A stretch of DNA of 64,000 nt, taken from Urechis unicinctus. Lineage: Eukaryota; Annelida; Polychaeta; Xenopneusta; Urechidae. The stretch lies in assembly GCA_034190875.2 (NCBI GenBank), contig CM067344.1, positions 69,740,052 to 69,804,051 of the forward strand. Direction: 5' to 3'. This document shows, piece by piece, positions 1-12,530 of the stretch. Made by a program: the position numbers and the translations under genes. Positions within the stretch are counted from its first letter, which is position 1, and every line of letters begins with the position of its first letter. Under the pieces are notes generated by a model, which saw only the letters and a list, made by a program, of their open reading frames with translations, did not search any database and was not told the origin of the DNA.

Positions 1-641
1 AACGTGGATTATTTTGATAGAACAGATCCATAATAAAAGTTTGATAATTGATTCGGCTTTCAGAAAATCGAGAATTCTTTTACAATCAGACGATAATCAA
101 TAATTAATTGTGAAATTAAAAAAGTTTTGACCTGCTAGAATGTTTTTAACAATGCATTATTTATAATCACTCATATTCGAAAAAAGGTTTACAATTACAG
201 TACACTTTCAGAATATGTACACTGTTTTGCAATTGAATCATTGTGTACGGAGATATAATATATTGAACTTGATACTCCATGCTTTCGTAACTGGAAGTGA
301 TGACATCGATATCCAAGAAATTTTTAGATGCGACTTAAGCTGCCGCGGAGAATATGTATTATTATCAGACATGTATTGACAATTTTATAAGCGTTCAAAA
401 TATTCATGAAACTTTTGTTGATATTTGATCGATACCACGATTATTCGACCTTGGGCGCTTGGGAAAACGTTTAGTCCAAATATATTTTTGTTAAAAAGTT
501 TGCTATCAGATTGAGCTGCAAAATGATGTAAATTATATAGCGATCCGAATATTATTAGCGGAGTAATTCGAAATACGAATACTTTTTTGATGACCTTGAC
601 CTTAGCTTGCGGTCAAAATCAAAACACAACATACTCTGTGT
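1..641. repeat. Segment A1, left flank of the first (CATA)n tract
   Basis: This stretch is nearly identical, by eye, to positions 18411-19027, with only a few substitutions and the same first bases at each end. It has no frame that looks coding. It contains the nuclear-receptor-like half sites TGACCTTGACCTT near 595, just before the microsatellite. It is not found upstream of B3, where D2 runs almost directly into B sequence. It is either an inserted block shared by copies 1 and 2 or a block lost from copy 3. Confidence 0.85.
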
Positions 642-1123
642 TACATACATACATACAGCATACATACAGAGCCATACATACATACATACATACATACATA
701 CATACATACATACATACATACATACATACATACACATACATACATACATACATACATACATACAGACAGACATACATACATACATACATACAGATACATA
801 CATACATACACATACATACATACATACATACATACATACATACATACATACATACATACATACATACATACACATACATACATACATACATACATACATA
901 CATACATACATACATACATACATACATACATACATACATACATACATACATACATACATACATACATACATACATACATACATACATACATACATACATA
1001 CATACATACATACATACATACATACATACATACATACATACATACACACATACGCGACTGATCAAGGTAACTTGGCAAATGTGAATTCGTCAAATTAATA
1101 AAGTATCATCGAATACGAATTCT
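569..1123. repeat. Possible insertion carrying the (CATA)n tract, flanked by imperfect direct repeats
   Basis: The tract and its flanks are enclosed by a near-identical 14-15 bp direct repeat, CGAAATACGAATACT at 569-583 and CGAATACGAATTCT at 1110-1123. The second copy repeats this arrangement at 18979-18993 and 19426-19439. Direct repeats of this size resemble the target duplications of a LINE- or SINE-type insertion, and microsatellites often grow at such ends. No RNA polymerase III boxes or poly(A) tail are clear, so this stays a suggestion. Confidence 0.3.
642..1053. repeat. (CATA)n microsatellite, about 410 bp
   Basis: Nearly uninterrupted CATA tetranucleotides with a few CACA, CAGA and GATA variants, denser in the first half. 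All six frames are open for long distances, giving artificial IHTY and MYVC polypeptides, which are not genes. The matching tract in the second copy is at 19028-19369. It lies at the boundary between segment A and the B unit. Confidence 0.98.
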
Positions 1124-1639
1124 GGGTGAAATATTGCAGAAGTTCAGCATATTGCCAGAAATTGGCTGTTGAGAAAAGCAATAACTAGTTTGGCGGTGGT
1201 GAATTGATTTAATTAGAATAAATGTTTCGATGCCACCTGCTCCACTCACGCTCAGGTTTGTTTTCACTGAAGCTTTGTCAGGTAATCCGGACATCAGATA
1301 TACACGGCTAGCACCACGCAAAGCAAATCTGACAGCAACAACAGTCTACGTCAGATAAATATTCGTGGAAATATTGGTTCATCCATTATCAAGCTATGTC
1401 AACAATATTGCTTTTATTTTTTATTTTATTTTGCTAAGAATGCATGTGTAATTTACAACAGTATTTCACAAAGAGGTTTGTCATGTTATTAATACACATA
1501 TGTCATGATGATTAGACGTTTCTAACAGGTCTTGAGGTCGCCTCGTGATAACTTTGTAGATTTACAGCTATCTACCATTCAGAGCAGCAATGCTGCTCTC
1601 TGTCAATGAAAATGTTGGATCCATTACCCTCATACACAT

Positions 1640-2410
1640 CACAATATGATGAACTTGGTTGGTGCTGTTTTGTTGACGTCATATTACACTGATCAGGCAA
1701 AACATGATGATGTACTGATTGTACGATCAATAGATGATTGCCGATATCATGGACATTATATATATGGTGTGGGCAAAGAGATGTATAGTGTAGCCATGCT
1801 GCCCACGCCAGCCACAAGTAGCTCTGTCGTTCTTCAGATCCCGTCGAGGTAAAATAAACTACAAATGCCGCTTGTTTTGCCGGCCACCATCTCAACAAGT
1901 AACCCAATCACGTTAAGGCAGTGGGATTCTATGAAAGGTGCCGTTTTATCTTACCAACTTAACCGTTGCATGGTACCATACCTTATTATTAATCACATCG
2001 GATTCAAGTCCCATTGTGTGGCGTACGATTGCCTCAACTACCCTCACCTGGCGCCAAACAAACTTATAACTGTACATTGCTCCAAGCGCCGTAAATCATC
2101 CCTGAGAGATTAACTTATATGTCAAATCATACTTTGCAATGTAATAAGTAAATTGGCCATGTTGAGAGAACTGGCAATATGTAAAGCCTGCACTTAGAAC
2201 TACATCAGAAATTCCTTTGCCCATGCTATCAGTGGTCCCCATGGCGACCTGCATTCATGGTGCCAGGATTGATCATGGAGAAGTGATGAAATAGCGTTCG
2301 TGTATTGTCGTCCTCGATTTCTACAGCAATGCTGCCCCTGGTCAGCAAGGCGAACATTGTCCAAACATTGTGATTTATCACTGTAAATGTCTCTTTGGAT
2401 TACACAGTGC
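1640..2410. repeat. Island conserved across B, D and E units
   Basis: This part of B1 aligns by eye with D1 about 13960-15140, D2 about 38580-39870, E1 about 29110-31120 and E2 about 53170-55180, in the same order. B is shortened in the middle. The best piece is near 2300-2390, where the sequence around TCGTCCTCGATTTCTACAGC recurs in diverged form in every unit. B2 and B3 carry it near 20655 and 44160. The conservation could reflect a regulatory element, a decayed exon or plain shared ancestry. Confidence 0.6.
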
Positions 2411-4479
2411 TTCTTGCTTCCCCAGCTTTCTCGTCAGAAGACATATAACGTAACGAATTAAACAAGTATACCAGATTAATGACGCGCGCATATTGTAGGC
2501 ATGTCACCAATGAACAACTGAGTTGTTCAATATGGGCCGAGCCCAGACCACCATCCTTTAATAACATGCATCAGTTGATTAGATCGTCAGCACAGTAGGC
2601 TATACCTATATTTATCAGCACAGTCGCTACACTCACTCACTCGTCACAGCTATAGTCGTCTATACCCAACCATCAATCACCTCTGTGGCCAATAATCACC
2701 CATATCCCAGCATATTTGCCTATACCTACACATAAATCTGTGTATTTGCCAATGCCCACCCATATATCAGCACAGTAGCAAATATCTAACAATATATTTA
2801 CAGCTTAGTTGCCATTTCCTTCCACTACATCACCACAAGGCTGTTAATGTATATCGCCATGATGAAAAGAATCAGCTTATTTACTGCACCGCCATGATTG
2901 AACGGCTGTACTAACTCTCCATCTCCTGGACTGCTTGCATCGATCCTACTGACTGTATTTTTCCGGCCTGAAATCAAGGGACACGACATTATCAAGGTAT
3001 GAGTCGTCTAGTATGCACGATCTGTATTAACCATTGCACCTAATTCTGAATCATTGATCCGTAATCAGATCAACAGGTGAGCGTAACTGCCCATAACATG
3101 TTTTCCATTCTCGTAACAAATGTGAGTTAAAGGTTTATTTTAAGTGGATGACTGCACACGAGAGGCTCTAAACGATCATCACAATTATCTTCATCTTCCA
3201 CTGTTATGATAGCTGTTGTGCTGAAGCTGTTGACGGTATCCGCCTGTCTGACGAAAACATACGATACAAACCCAGAACCGCTGATGATGGTCACATCAAT
3301 GATCAGAATGGACACATCCAAGGATTAACGAGAGCACCGAGTCAATCGACCAATTCTGTGCCAAGAGTCTGGCCAAAGTTCCTAGAGATTTTGATAAAAT
3401 CAAGAAACTGCTTGTGTAGATAATTCTACAATCACTGCCAAACGATTTTTATTGCTCAAAAGTCTATAATTTAAATTTTTTTCATCGATTTAACTTACAT
3501 ATATGCAATTGCAGAATGTGCATATTCATATATTTCTAATCGTGCCGATACCCAACAATTCAAGTAGCAGAAGGTCGACATTAATATTGTGCAGGGTATA
3601 CTTTAAATGTATTTCATACAGTGGTTCGCTATGCTATATACCATTGCTCTAGCATTTACTTATATGAATGACACAATTGAACATTTGCAGTAGTAAGATT
3701 TGATGAAAGGAAAGCTAGCCTTAAATGCTACATCAGCGATGGGTTCTCTGTTGTATTTTCTCTACCCGACTGAACAAAAGATAGCGTCTTATTTTTACAA
3801 GAAATCAGTTGCTGACATAAGTAGGAAGGACACGTACAATTGTCCTCAGATCCATTTGCGAGTAATAGAGAAACTGAGTTTACTGCCATAATCACATGTT
3901 ACTCTAGTCAACTCCTTGGGTGCTGATGTACCAAGCCCGCTAACACTATGTAAAATGGTTAATTTGATTCAACTCAATTCGATTTATCGGTACTAGGATC
4001 TAACGGCTTGCTGGTACTGGACATTTACACGCTAGAACTCTCACCAGCGCTATCGCGCCCCTTTAGAATTCATGTCTATTTACAACAATCATGCTAGCAA
4101 TGTGTTGCCCGGCAACGCTTTGGGGCTCTGTGTGTTGCCCCACACCTCCATTACCCCTTAACCATGCAACCATTACACTGTAGCTTATTTATGGTCAGCA
4201 CTTGAATAAATCTCACAGGCTGCGTCCTTGGGCGCTGTGCACAGGGGGTCTCTAAATACAGCATTGTTGGGTTTTCTAGGCGTATATACAGCTTATGATA
4301 AACGATTGTCACAGGGCGATAAGAGAACAGCGGTTAGCAACTGTTAATATCGCACAGGCGAAATTGAAATCCCAGTGGCATGCGGCCGATTTCTGACGAA
4401 TGCATGACGTATATAGGGGTGCCTCTATCTGTCATGCATATTATTATCTGAAGTTACGCACAGACTGTCATCTGATAGC

Positions 4480-4760
4480 TGTGACGAAATCAGAGGTTTG
4501 TCTGATTGAATCAGCTTCACTGCTGGGTAGACTAATCTTATCCGATTGCAGTTGCATTGGATAAATTCGATTGTTCAACTGCGCTCTGGGTCGATATTGC
4601 TGTGTGGTCATTCATACCACTGATAGTATAAGGTCATATTAACTGTATCAGAACTGGGAGGGCTTTGTTATAGACAACGATACCACATTTGAATTCAATT
4701 GGGACAATTCGATAACTTTAGAGTCGAATTTATAACGAAAAAGAGTCAAAATGTTTGCAT
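4480..4760. repeat. Island shared between B and E units
   Basis: The run of sequence around AATCAGCTTCACTGCTGGGT, ending near the AAGAGTCAAAATG stretch, is present in B2 (22540-22820) and B3 (46250-46520). In diverged form it is also present in E1 (32860-33047) and E2 (56716-56990). The E1 version is cut off by a deletion. It is the clearest evidence that B and E share an ancestor. Confidence 0.6.
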
Positions 4761-5464
4761 AAATTAGTGATGGCATGAGCACACACAAAAGGATATACGA
4801 TCTATCTATCCACATAATATACCGAGACGCTGTGCGATATTTATCTTGGTAAGCATGTAAGAGACTGTAATCCAACATTTTGCATCAATGGAACTCACCC
4901 ATAAACGCTTTGTCTCATTGCAAGATACCCTCCCGATGTTCAATTACGCACTTCATAATGTAGTCGAACGCAAATCATATATTAGAAAATACTCATCGGA
5001 ACAGCTTTACTCCGACATTCCGTTCATTTGTACTTAGATACCCTTGTACCTTGAGAAGATGCCATAGCTGGAACATTGATAGCCTACCACAATAATTTGT
5101 CTAGTAGCTTCTTAGAACATTTCCAGCCTCCTGAATGTAGGGAGGCCCAAGGAGTCGAATGTCTCCCTCAGAGAAGTTGACTGGTGTGAGAATGGCTCGT
5201 ATTCAAATATGTTAATTGGTAGCCTGGCATTCTGAGAGTATACCCTAAGAACAAGCCTGTTGCAACAAGCATTTAGGTCTTACAAATTCCTATCTGTATT
5301 AGATTTGGCTGTGGAAAATGGCTTCTCCAGTATTTCCATCTGTCGCTGCTATAGAAGACTATACATAGCTGATCAATCAATATGTCTACTAGGGTTATTG
5401 GGTTAGGTATATAAGATATCAAGCCGATTCTTTTACTGTTTCTAGAAAAAAATATTTATGATTG

Positions 5465-6312
5465 ACAACTGGTCCTGATCCTAGCGTATCAATTGTTATG
5501 AACATACAATACTTAAAATTGTCAATATCATTGACGCTCTCTCGTGATTTTTATTTACCATTTGTATCTTACAAAACGAGTGAGGTATCATTGTAGGCAG
5601 CTATTGGGTTTTATTGTGTTATGTCGTATGAAACGGACATGTTCAACCAACCAGGTGCTCACCAGCTTATCACACGTGATCTAATCAACCTTCAAAGTCC
5701 TGAGTGTATCGGTACGGCTATTTCTTTCGACACCCATTAAGGGTTGCTTCTTTTCGCCTAATGTGTTACATTTAACAAAAGTAGCATTTTCGTTTTTTAA
5801 TTGCAGTCAGTGCTTCCTGGAAAAAAAACTGTCAATCGACACACACAAAAGTTGTGTCATAATATACCCGTTATAAGTTTGAAAGCGATGGCACAATGCC
5901 AATAAACAAATGATTTATTAATCAAATTTATGTTTATCCATATATTCATATATAAAGGAACATACTTCATAGTTAATACTGTGTCGTTTATACCATCTCC
6001 TTGGCGAGGTTTACTTTATGATCGGCCATGCTGTAAATGAGCATCAATTATCTGGTGGCTGTAAATACACATAGTTGTTATGGCGTCAGACACTCAGCAT
6101 GCTATACGTACAATCATATACAGGACATATGTGCTTGCTTCATATTTACAGCAAATGCAACGTGTTCTAATTTAGGACGGGAGTTATCGTTTCGTCGGTG
6201 CAGGGATGGGCTCATACAGCCAATAATCATTATCGCATCTGACTATCTGGTGTTAGCATTATTGAATTCAGCTAATCAACAACGCATCCATGCTATTGTC
6301 TTGTTGGGAAAA
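5465..6312. repeat. Segment present in B1 only among the B copies
   Basis: B2 (near 23258) and B3 (near 46962) pass directly from the sequence ending GATTGACAAC to GGATCCTCATTTT. B1 has about 850 bp between the equivalent points. Weak similarity of B1 5600-5930 to E2 61900-62180 suggests the segment is ancestral and was deleted before B2 and B3 separated. A frame of 92 codons at 6037-6315 is not recognisable and has no counterpart I can see. Confidence 0.6.
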
Positions 6313-6491
6313 TGATCCTCATTTTCGAAAGAATATATAAGCAATGTATATCGTATAAGATTCATCAGCGCTTTATGTCTTGGATGGCCTGACGCCGCCA
6401 TGAAAATAAATACTACTTATGCCACTTATCTACTGTTAAACGTCTTATTAATTCCATTTCAACTGATATTTCCCTTTGAATGACATTGATG

Positions 6492-7021
6492 TTTGCTCCA
6501 TGCCGCTTGCTGCCTCAACAGAGGGTGTTTCTTCGTACCTCGTGCTGTCTAAACAGAGGGTGTTCTCCGTGCCGCTTGCTGCCTCAACAGAGGATGTTCT
6601 CCGTGCCACTTGCTGCCTCAACAGAGGGTGTTCTCCGTGCCGCTTGCTGCCTCAACAGAGGATGTTCTCTATGCCGCTTGCTGCCTCAACAGAGGGTGTT
6701 CTCCGTGCCGCTTGCTGCCTCAACACAGAATGTTCTCTATGCCGCCTGCTGCCTCAACGGAGGTTGTTCTCCGTGCTGCTTGCTGCCCTAACAGAAGATG
6801 TTCTCTATGCCGGTTGCTGTCTCAACAGAGGGTGTTCTCCGTGCCGCTTGCTGCCTCAACACAGAATGTTCTCTATGCCGCTTGCTGCCTCAACGGAGGT
6901 TGTTCTCCGTGCTGCTTGCTGCCCTAACAGAAGATGTTCTCTATGCCGGTTGCTGTCTCAACAGAAGGTGTTCTCTGAGCTGCTTTCTGTCTCAACACAG
7001 TATGTTCTCTAAGCCGCTTGA
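6492..7021. repeat. 34-bp GC-rich minisatellite, about 15-16 copies
   Basis: The unit reads approximately TGTTCTCCGTGCCGCTTGC followed by TGCCTCAACAGAGGG. Because 34 is one more than a multiple of three, all three forward frames stay open and give the same 34-residue pattern out of phase, so the frames of up to 178 codons here are a repeat artefact. B2 keeps about four units (23347-23491) and B3 under four (47051-47172). Units contain CTAT and CCGT variants that alternate, which hints at a two-unit period. Confidence 0.95.
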
Positions 7022-7739
7022 TAGGTCATGACTCGTTCGGCCCTATTGTACCACTAAGCCATCACCTACCGCGATGAGTGGATTACATTGGTGATTACCG
7101 AAGAAGAAGGGGACCAGCCATATTCTTTTTCCTGACGAAACGACCAACTAAAGAACGAGACGACTGAGGTAACAGGAAAGCCACTATTAATGCCATAAGT
7201 GGCTGGAAGAGAAGAGCATGGACTTAGACTGCTAATGATTTATGAGTGCATGCATTCAGCGGTTTGAGAACAAAAGGCAAGTGCAAATAGAAAGGTGAAG
7301 AGACCAATTCATGCAAAGTGCAGAGATAATTCTCCACAGTCCTCAGACCCTGTTTATTGCTTAAAACTAACTGGAACGGCCGTCGGACACGTTTATCTTA
7401 AGCAGCCATCTCTCGATATAGCACATCTGCCATAGTGTCCGACTAGAACTGGCGCCTCGCCCTCTCTCATGTTATTGTGACTCTTCATAAGTTAATATGC
7501 CGACCAAATCAAGGCAGCACTCTCGTTTTATTATGCGCTCTACATCCATTCAGAATAAAGGCTTTTGATTTAGCCAACCGCTAAACCAAGAGAGGCAGAG
7601 GTAACGTTCACGGGGAACGACTCCATACTAGTGTAAAAATTGTGAGGCATACTATTTGTATCTAACAAACAGTCTTGAGCGCACTTTTTATTCTGAAACG
7701 AAAATCTAATTGTTATGCATGACTAATATCACTTTCACG

Positions 7740-8710
7740 GTGGTCTGAATATATGTGACGTCATAACATGATGGCAATATGACTTCCGCTGACGTCATGA
7801 ACATCTGAGTCATGTGCTTATTGTGGTCCTCTGGTTATATGCACTATGCTCAATCAATAGCTGGAAGCATACTTACGCTCTAGCAAGGTTATAGTCTTAT
7901 CTGATCAGATACATGTCAGATCATCGTAGTCGGTATATTATATCCTTTATATTAACAGCATCGCTATTTTCCCTTCCATGGTCACTTCACGTTAGTTATG
8001 GGGTTAATTTCAGGGCTTGACGAAACGCTCTGTTGTGATGAAGTAAACAGGACCTATACACACTGCCTTATAACTAACGCGTTTTAATCAAACACTCATC
8101 AGTGTTTTTATAGATATCGCCTGCGTTGGTAACTCCGCGGCGATGATGTTGATGGCCAGTGACGTCACAGGTTTGCGTCCGTATGGCTCGCAGCACAGTG
8201 TACGTTTGTAGTCTATGACGAGTTATCATATAATGTATATACCTATGCGTAGACACATGGCTGTTTTTAATGTAAGATTCCATTATACTCTGTTGGCCAT
8301 CTAACCAACCGCCCTGTGCCAATGTGTACAGCCTTAGCAGTAAGCAATCTCAGAAGCAAAACGTCAAGAGTCCTGACTTTTCTTATTTGCTTTCCTTGAT
8401 TCGCAAAGCGCTATAATTACAGTACATGGTGAGCGATCAATGCATTTGATAACGTGACAAACAAATGACTAATAACTAATTGTACGATCCGTCTTAATAC
8501 CTTGGTTACATTACTTATTGATATTGGGATGTGGTGATGTGGTGATGTGGTGTAGCGTGTCATATTCTCTGGCTCTCCAGACATGGGCAGGGCAGACCAG
8601 TCTGGGAAATGTTGTCGATAATTAATATCGAATGCGGCAATAAAAGCTGTTACACAGAGTGGCTGCTCCATGATTTACAACTGAAGCGGCAAATATCAGG
8701 CCACCATGTG
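7740..8710. repeat. Second-half island shared by B units and the end of E2
   Basis: Sections near 7740-8070 match E2 62265-62700. Sections near 8560-8710 match E2 63820-63955, where the phrase built on GGCTCTCCAGACATGGGCAG reappears diverged. The (TA)n block at 63379 sits inside this interval in E2. Part of D2 (41390-41530) also resembles B1 8120-8260. This shows the E unit extends beyond its microsatellite into sequence homologous to the second half of B. Confidence 0.55.
7756..8167. promoter_or_regulatory. Cluster of three TGACGTCA palindromes
   Basis: Perfect CRE/ATF-type palindromes occur at 7756-7763, 7790-7797 and 8160-8167. The last is conserved in B2 (24243-24250) and B3 (47462-47469). 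The matching region of E2 near 62275 has a degenerate form, GTGATGTCATAAC. The match to the bZIP consensus is exact, but binding or promoter function is only inferred. Confidence 0.3.
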
Positions 8711-9112
8711 GCTTAGATAGCACAACTGGGAAGATAAATGGATGAAGAACCGTTTAATTGTATATGTAAACTAAGAAAGTGTCATTCCATTGGTCGCCTA
8801 ATAGTTGCGACAAACCACCATGTTGTCAATGAGGTTGTGTTCATGTGTTTTTGTCAAGTGAAGTCTATTGTCCTGGCATTACTAATTCTATATGAGGCTA
8901 ATTCGAGGTTCTTGCTATTACATCGGGAATAATGCAGTGGTATCAAGAGCTAGGCCACAAAGGCATATAGCTTCAGCTTCAGTATTTATAAGCAACTTAA
9001 AGATGGCAATTTTTACATCTTCCAGTGTCATCATTTTGCTATGGCGCAAAAATACCTGATGCATCTGAGGAGAAAAACATCGGAAATGCGTAAATGTCTT
9101 GACGTGGAATAT

Positions 9113-9965
9113 GTCGACGGCTTAGCAGGTAATATAACCAAAGTCATAAAGACACAGGAACAGCGACCGCCTCACATCTAGTCTTGTTTGAGGAGCTATA
9201 AACCATGCTTCCGTAGGCAATAAACGCACACAACACTTCTGATCTGTTATTTGAACAGAAACATTGGTTAAAGCCAACAAAGATCTTTTCATTGGGTGAC
9301 AACAATATACGTCAGATTGTATGAAATGGGACATAGCATTGCCAGTTGATAACGGGCATGTTGAATGCATAAGTTATGGACATACGTCTGTATTCAAATA
9401 GGCTCTGAAATGAGGCAGGAATAACTGAAGGGCACTCATATTCATCATTTAAAGACCAACCAATGCATATATAATAAGGTGTATTTGAGGTGGAACTCAG
9501 CTGCATCAATCACCATTTCATGATGGAGAGTTGGCGATTTTAATTTCTATCAAAGTAAACCTTTGAACCTTGGAGATGCTACGTCATTTTTTTTAATTGT
9601 TGTCACCCTCGGCACCAAACAAGGCAAAAACTCAATAATTGTTCTTTCGTTTAGAACACTTTGCGTAAATGCACATAAATCTACTAAAAAACATATATTG
9701 ATATTTGAAACATTGAGTGCAGGTCTGAAACATATATGCCCACAGCTCAATATGTGAGCTAACAATTTGGTGATAAATCACAAATTTAACTTTAAAAAAG
9801 CCAAAAACATTATGACTAATCCCTAACACTAACATATTATGAATGAGCGCCACAGCCAATCGTAAAATAGGACAAAAATTAGTGTTCGAAATGTTCAGAA
9901 ATCATTCAACACTTATCTGCAAGGCAATTAAATGTAGCAATTTTCGTGATATTTAACGACACGCA
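9113..9965. repeat. Segment kept in B1 and B3 but deleted from B2
   Basis: B2 runs straight from TCTTGACGTGG (about 25178-25192) to TAAACGGAATAGC, skipping about 850 bp that B1 has here and B3 has at about 48020-48905. Presence in two of three copies makes a deletion in B2 the simplest explanation. The content is AT-rich with short unrecognised frames only. Confidence 0.75.
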
Positions 9966-12292
9966 TAAACGGAATAGCTTACAATGTTATAAATCTGCCT
10001 GTAGCAGCCCAGTGAAATGGTACTTGGTATTGCCTTAATAATTCATTCAAATGTATAACTGTTATTAACCGTAATTCTATGATAGTCACTTTATTATTCA
10101 TAAACCACGCATGCAGTTGCTCTTATCTCTGCTGTTGGGCAAACAAACATGCGGGTTGCCTGGCCGCTATTGTCACGCTATACCATTATCATTCCGATGT
10201 TATTCAGTACCCCACAGATAGCAACGGGCCTATCTGATAACCCACATGAGGTAGAGCCAACTTCCATTTATGACCGGAGGTACTCAAGGTTCATTTCGAG
10301 TTACGTTCTGTCAGTGTGGAGCTCGGTGAAAACCTTCGAATATTTTTGAATCGACAAGCGCGGTCAATGGATAGCCCAACAACTTAAGGGTTAGCCAAGG
10401 GACTATAAATAATTAGTTGGCGTGATACATAGCAAGGACGCGCCATCTCTGTTGGATCGTGCGTTCTGACACATGATATGTCTTGTTTGCGCTATCCGAT
10501 ATGACTAATCCACTGTGTTCTTATCTGACGGGATATACTTGGAGGGAGCGGTTTGCTAACAAGCAACTGATGATATAACCTAGGCGGATTGTGTGGGAAC
10601 AGATGTTTAGGGAATCATTTAAACAAGAGACAATATTTAACCAAAACCTCATTGTTCATTTGAGATATGTGGTAGTTTAGGTGTCCGTGCTCTGTAACCT
10701 ATCATATGCCCTGTATAATATGAGTGTATGTATGCAGCCAAGAGCTCTGTGCAATTACTACTCATTACACAAACACAATGCAATAAAATTGATTTGTGTC
10801 GATGTTAATAGATGACAACTAACACAGCTTACACGTAAACGGTCGTCGAGCCCAATGTGAGAGGTAGGTGTTCACTGCAATACAATAGATATATATTGGA
10901 CATATTTACGTGCACGTGTGCACATATATTGATAAAGGCCTAGCACTGTGCTACATAATATAATTAAGTAGACGGAACCATGCTTAATCATGACGTGGAT
11001 ACAGCAGAAACAATGAGTGCTCAAACGCGTCCTCGTTTCGAGCCTTGTAACGAGAGCAGATTGAATACCATTACTAGATCCCAGTCAAAATCCGAGGGTT
11101 GCGTAAACAAGCTACCGCTATGAATTTTTGGATCCATCCAATTGATTCCTCACAAAAATAAGAAGCCCGATTCAAGCCAATCGGTTGCCCATTACCATGC
11201 AATTTGATTCAGTTCGTGAACGTCCATGCAACATTCCCATTTGTTTACTGACGTTCCATTTCGTCTCACCGAATGTTGGCATTGCGAAATTATAGTTCTA
11301 TGCAAGTCTCGACATACATCCAGAATAATCAAGTATGCAGCCGTGATATGATCGTTAGGGAATTCGTCAATCCGACGCGTGAGCTCGTCAAGGCTCCATT
11401 AGAAAGACGTCACACCGGCGCCTCCTATCAGCTATTAAGTATCTACCACTTAGCATATGATCGATTACGGAAATCAACGCTATTGGTTGTTTTTAACAGC
11501 AGTGTTTCACTATGGGGCCTTTTGCAACCATACCCCAGTTAACACATAGAACCTGTTTGCAGTGATGCAGTGAAGTTGGCATCGTATATAAAATTAGCTC
11601 TTTTAAAACTGATCATACATATCGTGGGCGATGCGTATTTTAATGATATCAACGTATGAATAACAGATGCTCGATAGTTAGAATGCATAATGTCTAGCTT
11701 CATTGTTATCACGAACTACAGCGCGATTAGGCTTTATTACATTACTGAGTTAATGGCACATAATGCTTTCAAGAAGCATGCATTAAATAAGCTGAACAAC
11801 AGCTCAATAGGACAACCATCGCACTGGCAATATGAAGGATGGAAATCCAAAATAGGTCAGTCATCTGACAATGTGATAGCTGACATAAGGACAAGCATCA
11901 ATGTGATTATGTTACAATTTACAGTAAGATAGCCATTAATATGACAGTATATTTGTCAATATTTGAGCAAATACCACAATGAGACAACCATTAATATGAT
12001 TATGTGTCATCTTTAATTCCTCAAGAAATATCATTGTTGCAGCTCATCAGTTTATATACGAACACATACCAAAATGACTATGCGATAGCCAAGATTATGT
12101 CAACAATCAATATACAATATACTAGTTTACGTTTAATACATCAGCGCTTTCGATGACAGAAAAATTCAATAGGTCGTGATGTATCCTGAATCATTCATTT
12201 CAGTTCATTTCAAGCTGCTAAATTATGTCGAGCTCGTGTGTGGTGCATGAATGTAATTAATGACATGTAAGAATGCATATATGTATGCACAC

Positions 12293-12499
12293 ATGTATGT
12301 ATGTATGTATGTATGTATGTATGTATGTATGTATGTATGTATGTATGTATGTATGTATGTATGTATGTATGTATGTATGTATGTATGTATGTATGTATGT
12401 ATGTATGTATGTATGTATGTATGTATGTATGTATGTATGTATGTATGTATGTATGTATGTATGTATGTATGTATGTATGTATGTATGTATGTATGTATG

Positions 12500-12529
<30 letters not shown>
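12293..12529. repeat. (TATG)n microsatellite at the B1/D1 junction
   Basis: A pure TATG array of about 237 bp, entered through ACACATG and left through TAAGTCACTACTAATTG. Its left flank is the same as that of the tract at 27523, but its right flank is D sequence, whereas at 27523 the right side leads to E. So the same left flank has two different right partners across the same repeat. It is the reverse complement of the (CATA)n tract at the left of B1. Confidence 0.98.

Positions 12530-12530
<1 letters not shown>

Larger units (their letters stand above)
1234..12292. repeat. B unit, copy 1 (B1)
   Basis: About 11 kb collinear with 19550-27522 (B2) and 43106-52135 (B3). B1 matches B2 very closely, especially over 10000-12290, where I see only scattered substitutions. 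It is the longest copy. It keeps 9113-9965, which B2 lacks, and 5465-6312, which B2 and B3 both lack. It also has the longest version of the internal 34-bp minisatellite. No long reading frame occurs in any frame apart from repeat translations. Shorter islands align with D and E units, so B looks like one branch of an older repeat family. Confidence 0.9.

Noticed and set aside
555-1098. Five overlapping frames of about 150 codons on both strands
   Set aside because: All lie over (CATA)n and read as IHTY or MYVC. Simultaneous openness on both strands is a property of the repeat.
1860-1985. Conserved peptide starting MPLVLPATIS in B, with MPHVLLVIIS in E and MSHVPLTTVA in D
   Set aside because: The frames align, but second-position differences are as common as third-position ones, so this looks like non-coding similarity.
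6476-7031. Cys-rich 178-codon frame
   Set aside because: Product of a 34-bp tandem repeat open in three frames. Copies B2 and B3 have only about four units and no comparable frame.
8074-8322. 82-codon minus-strand frame preserved in B1 and B2
   Set aside because: Preservation is explained by near-identity of the copies. B3 is truncated, the E2 counterpart is not open, and no domain is visible.
8417-8671. 84-codon minus-strand frame with PDWSALPMSGEPEN
   Set aside because: The diverged E2 counterpart near 63820-63955 has a stop at the Trp codon and a shifted frame, so I do not call it a gene.
12293-12529. CRISPR array or telomere-like repeat
   Set aside because: There are no spacers, the unit is a tetranucleotide, and it does not match TTAGGG-type telomere repeats.
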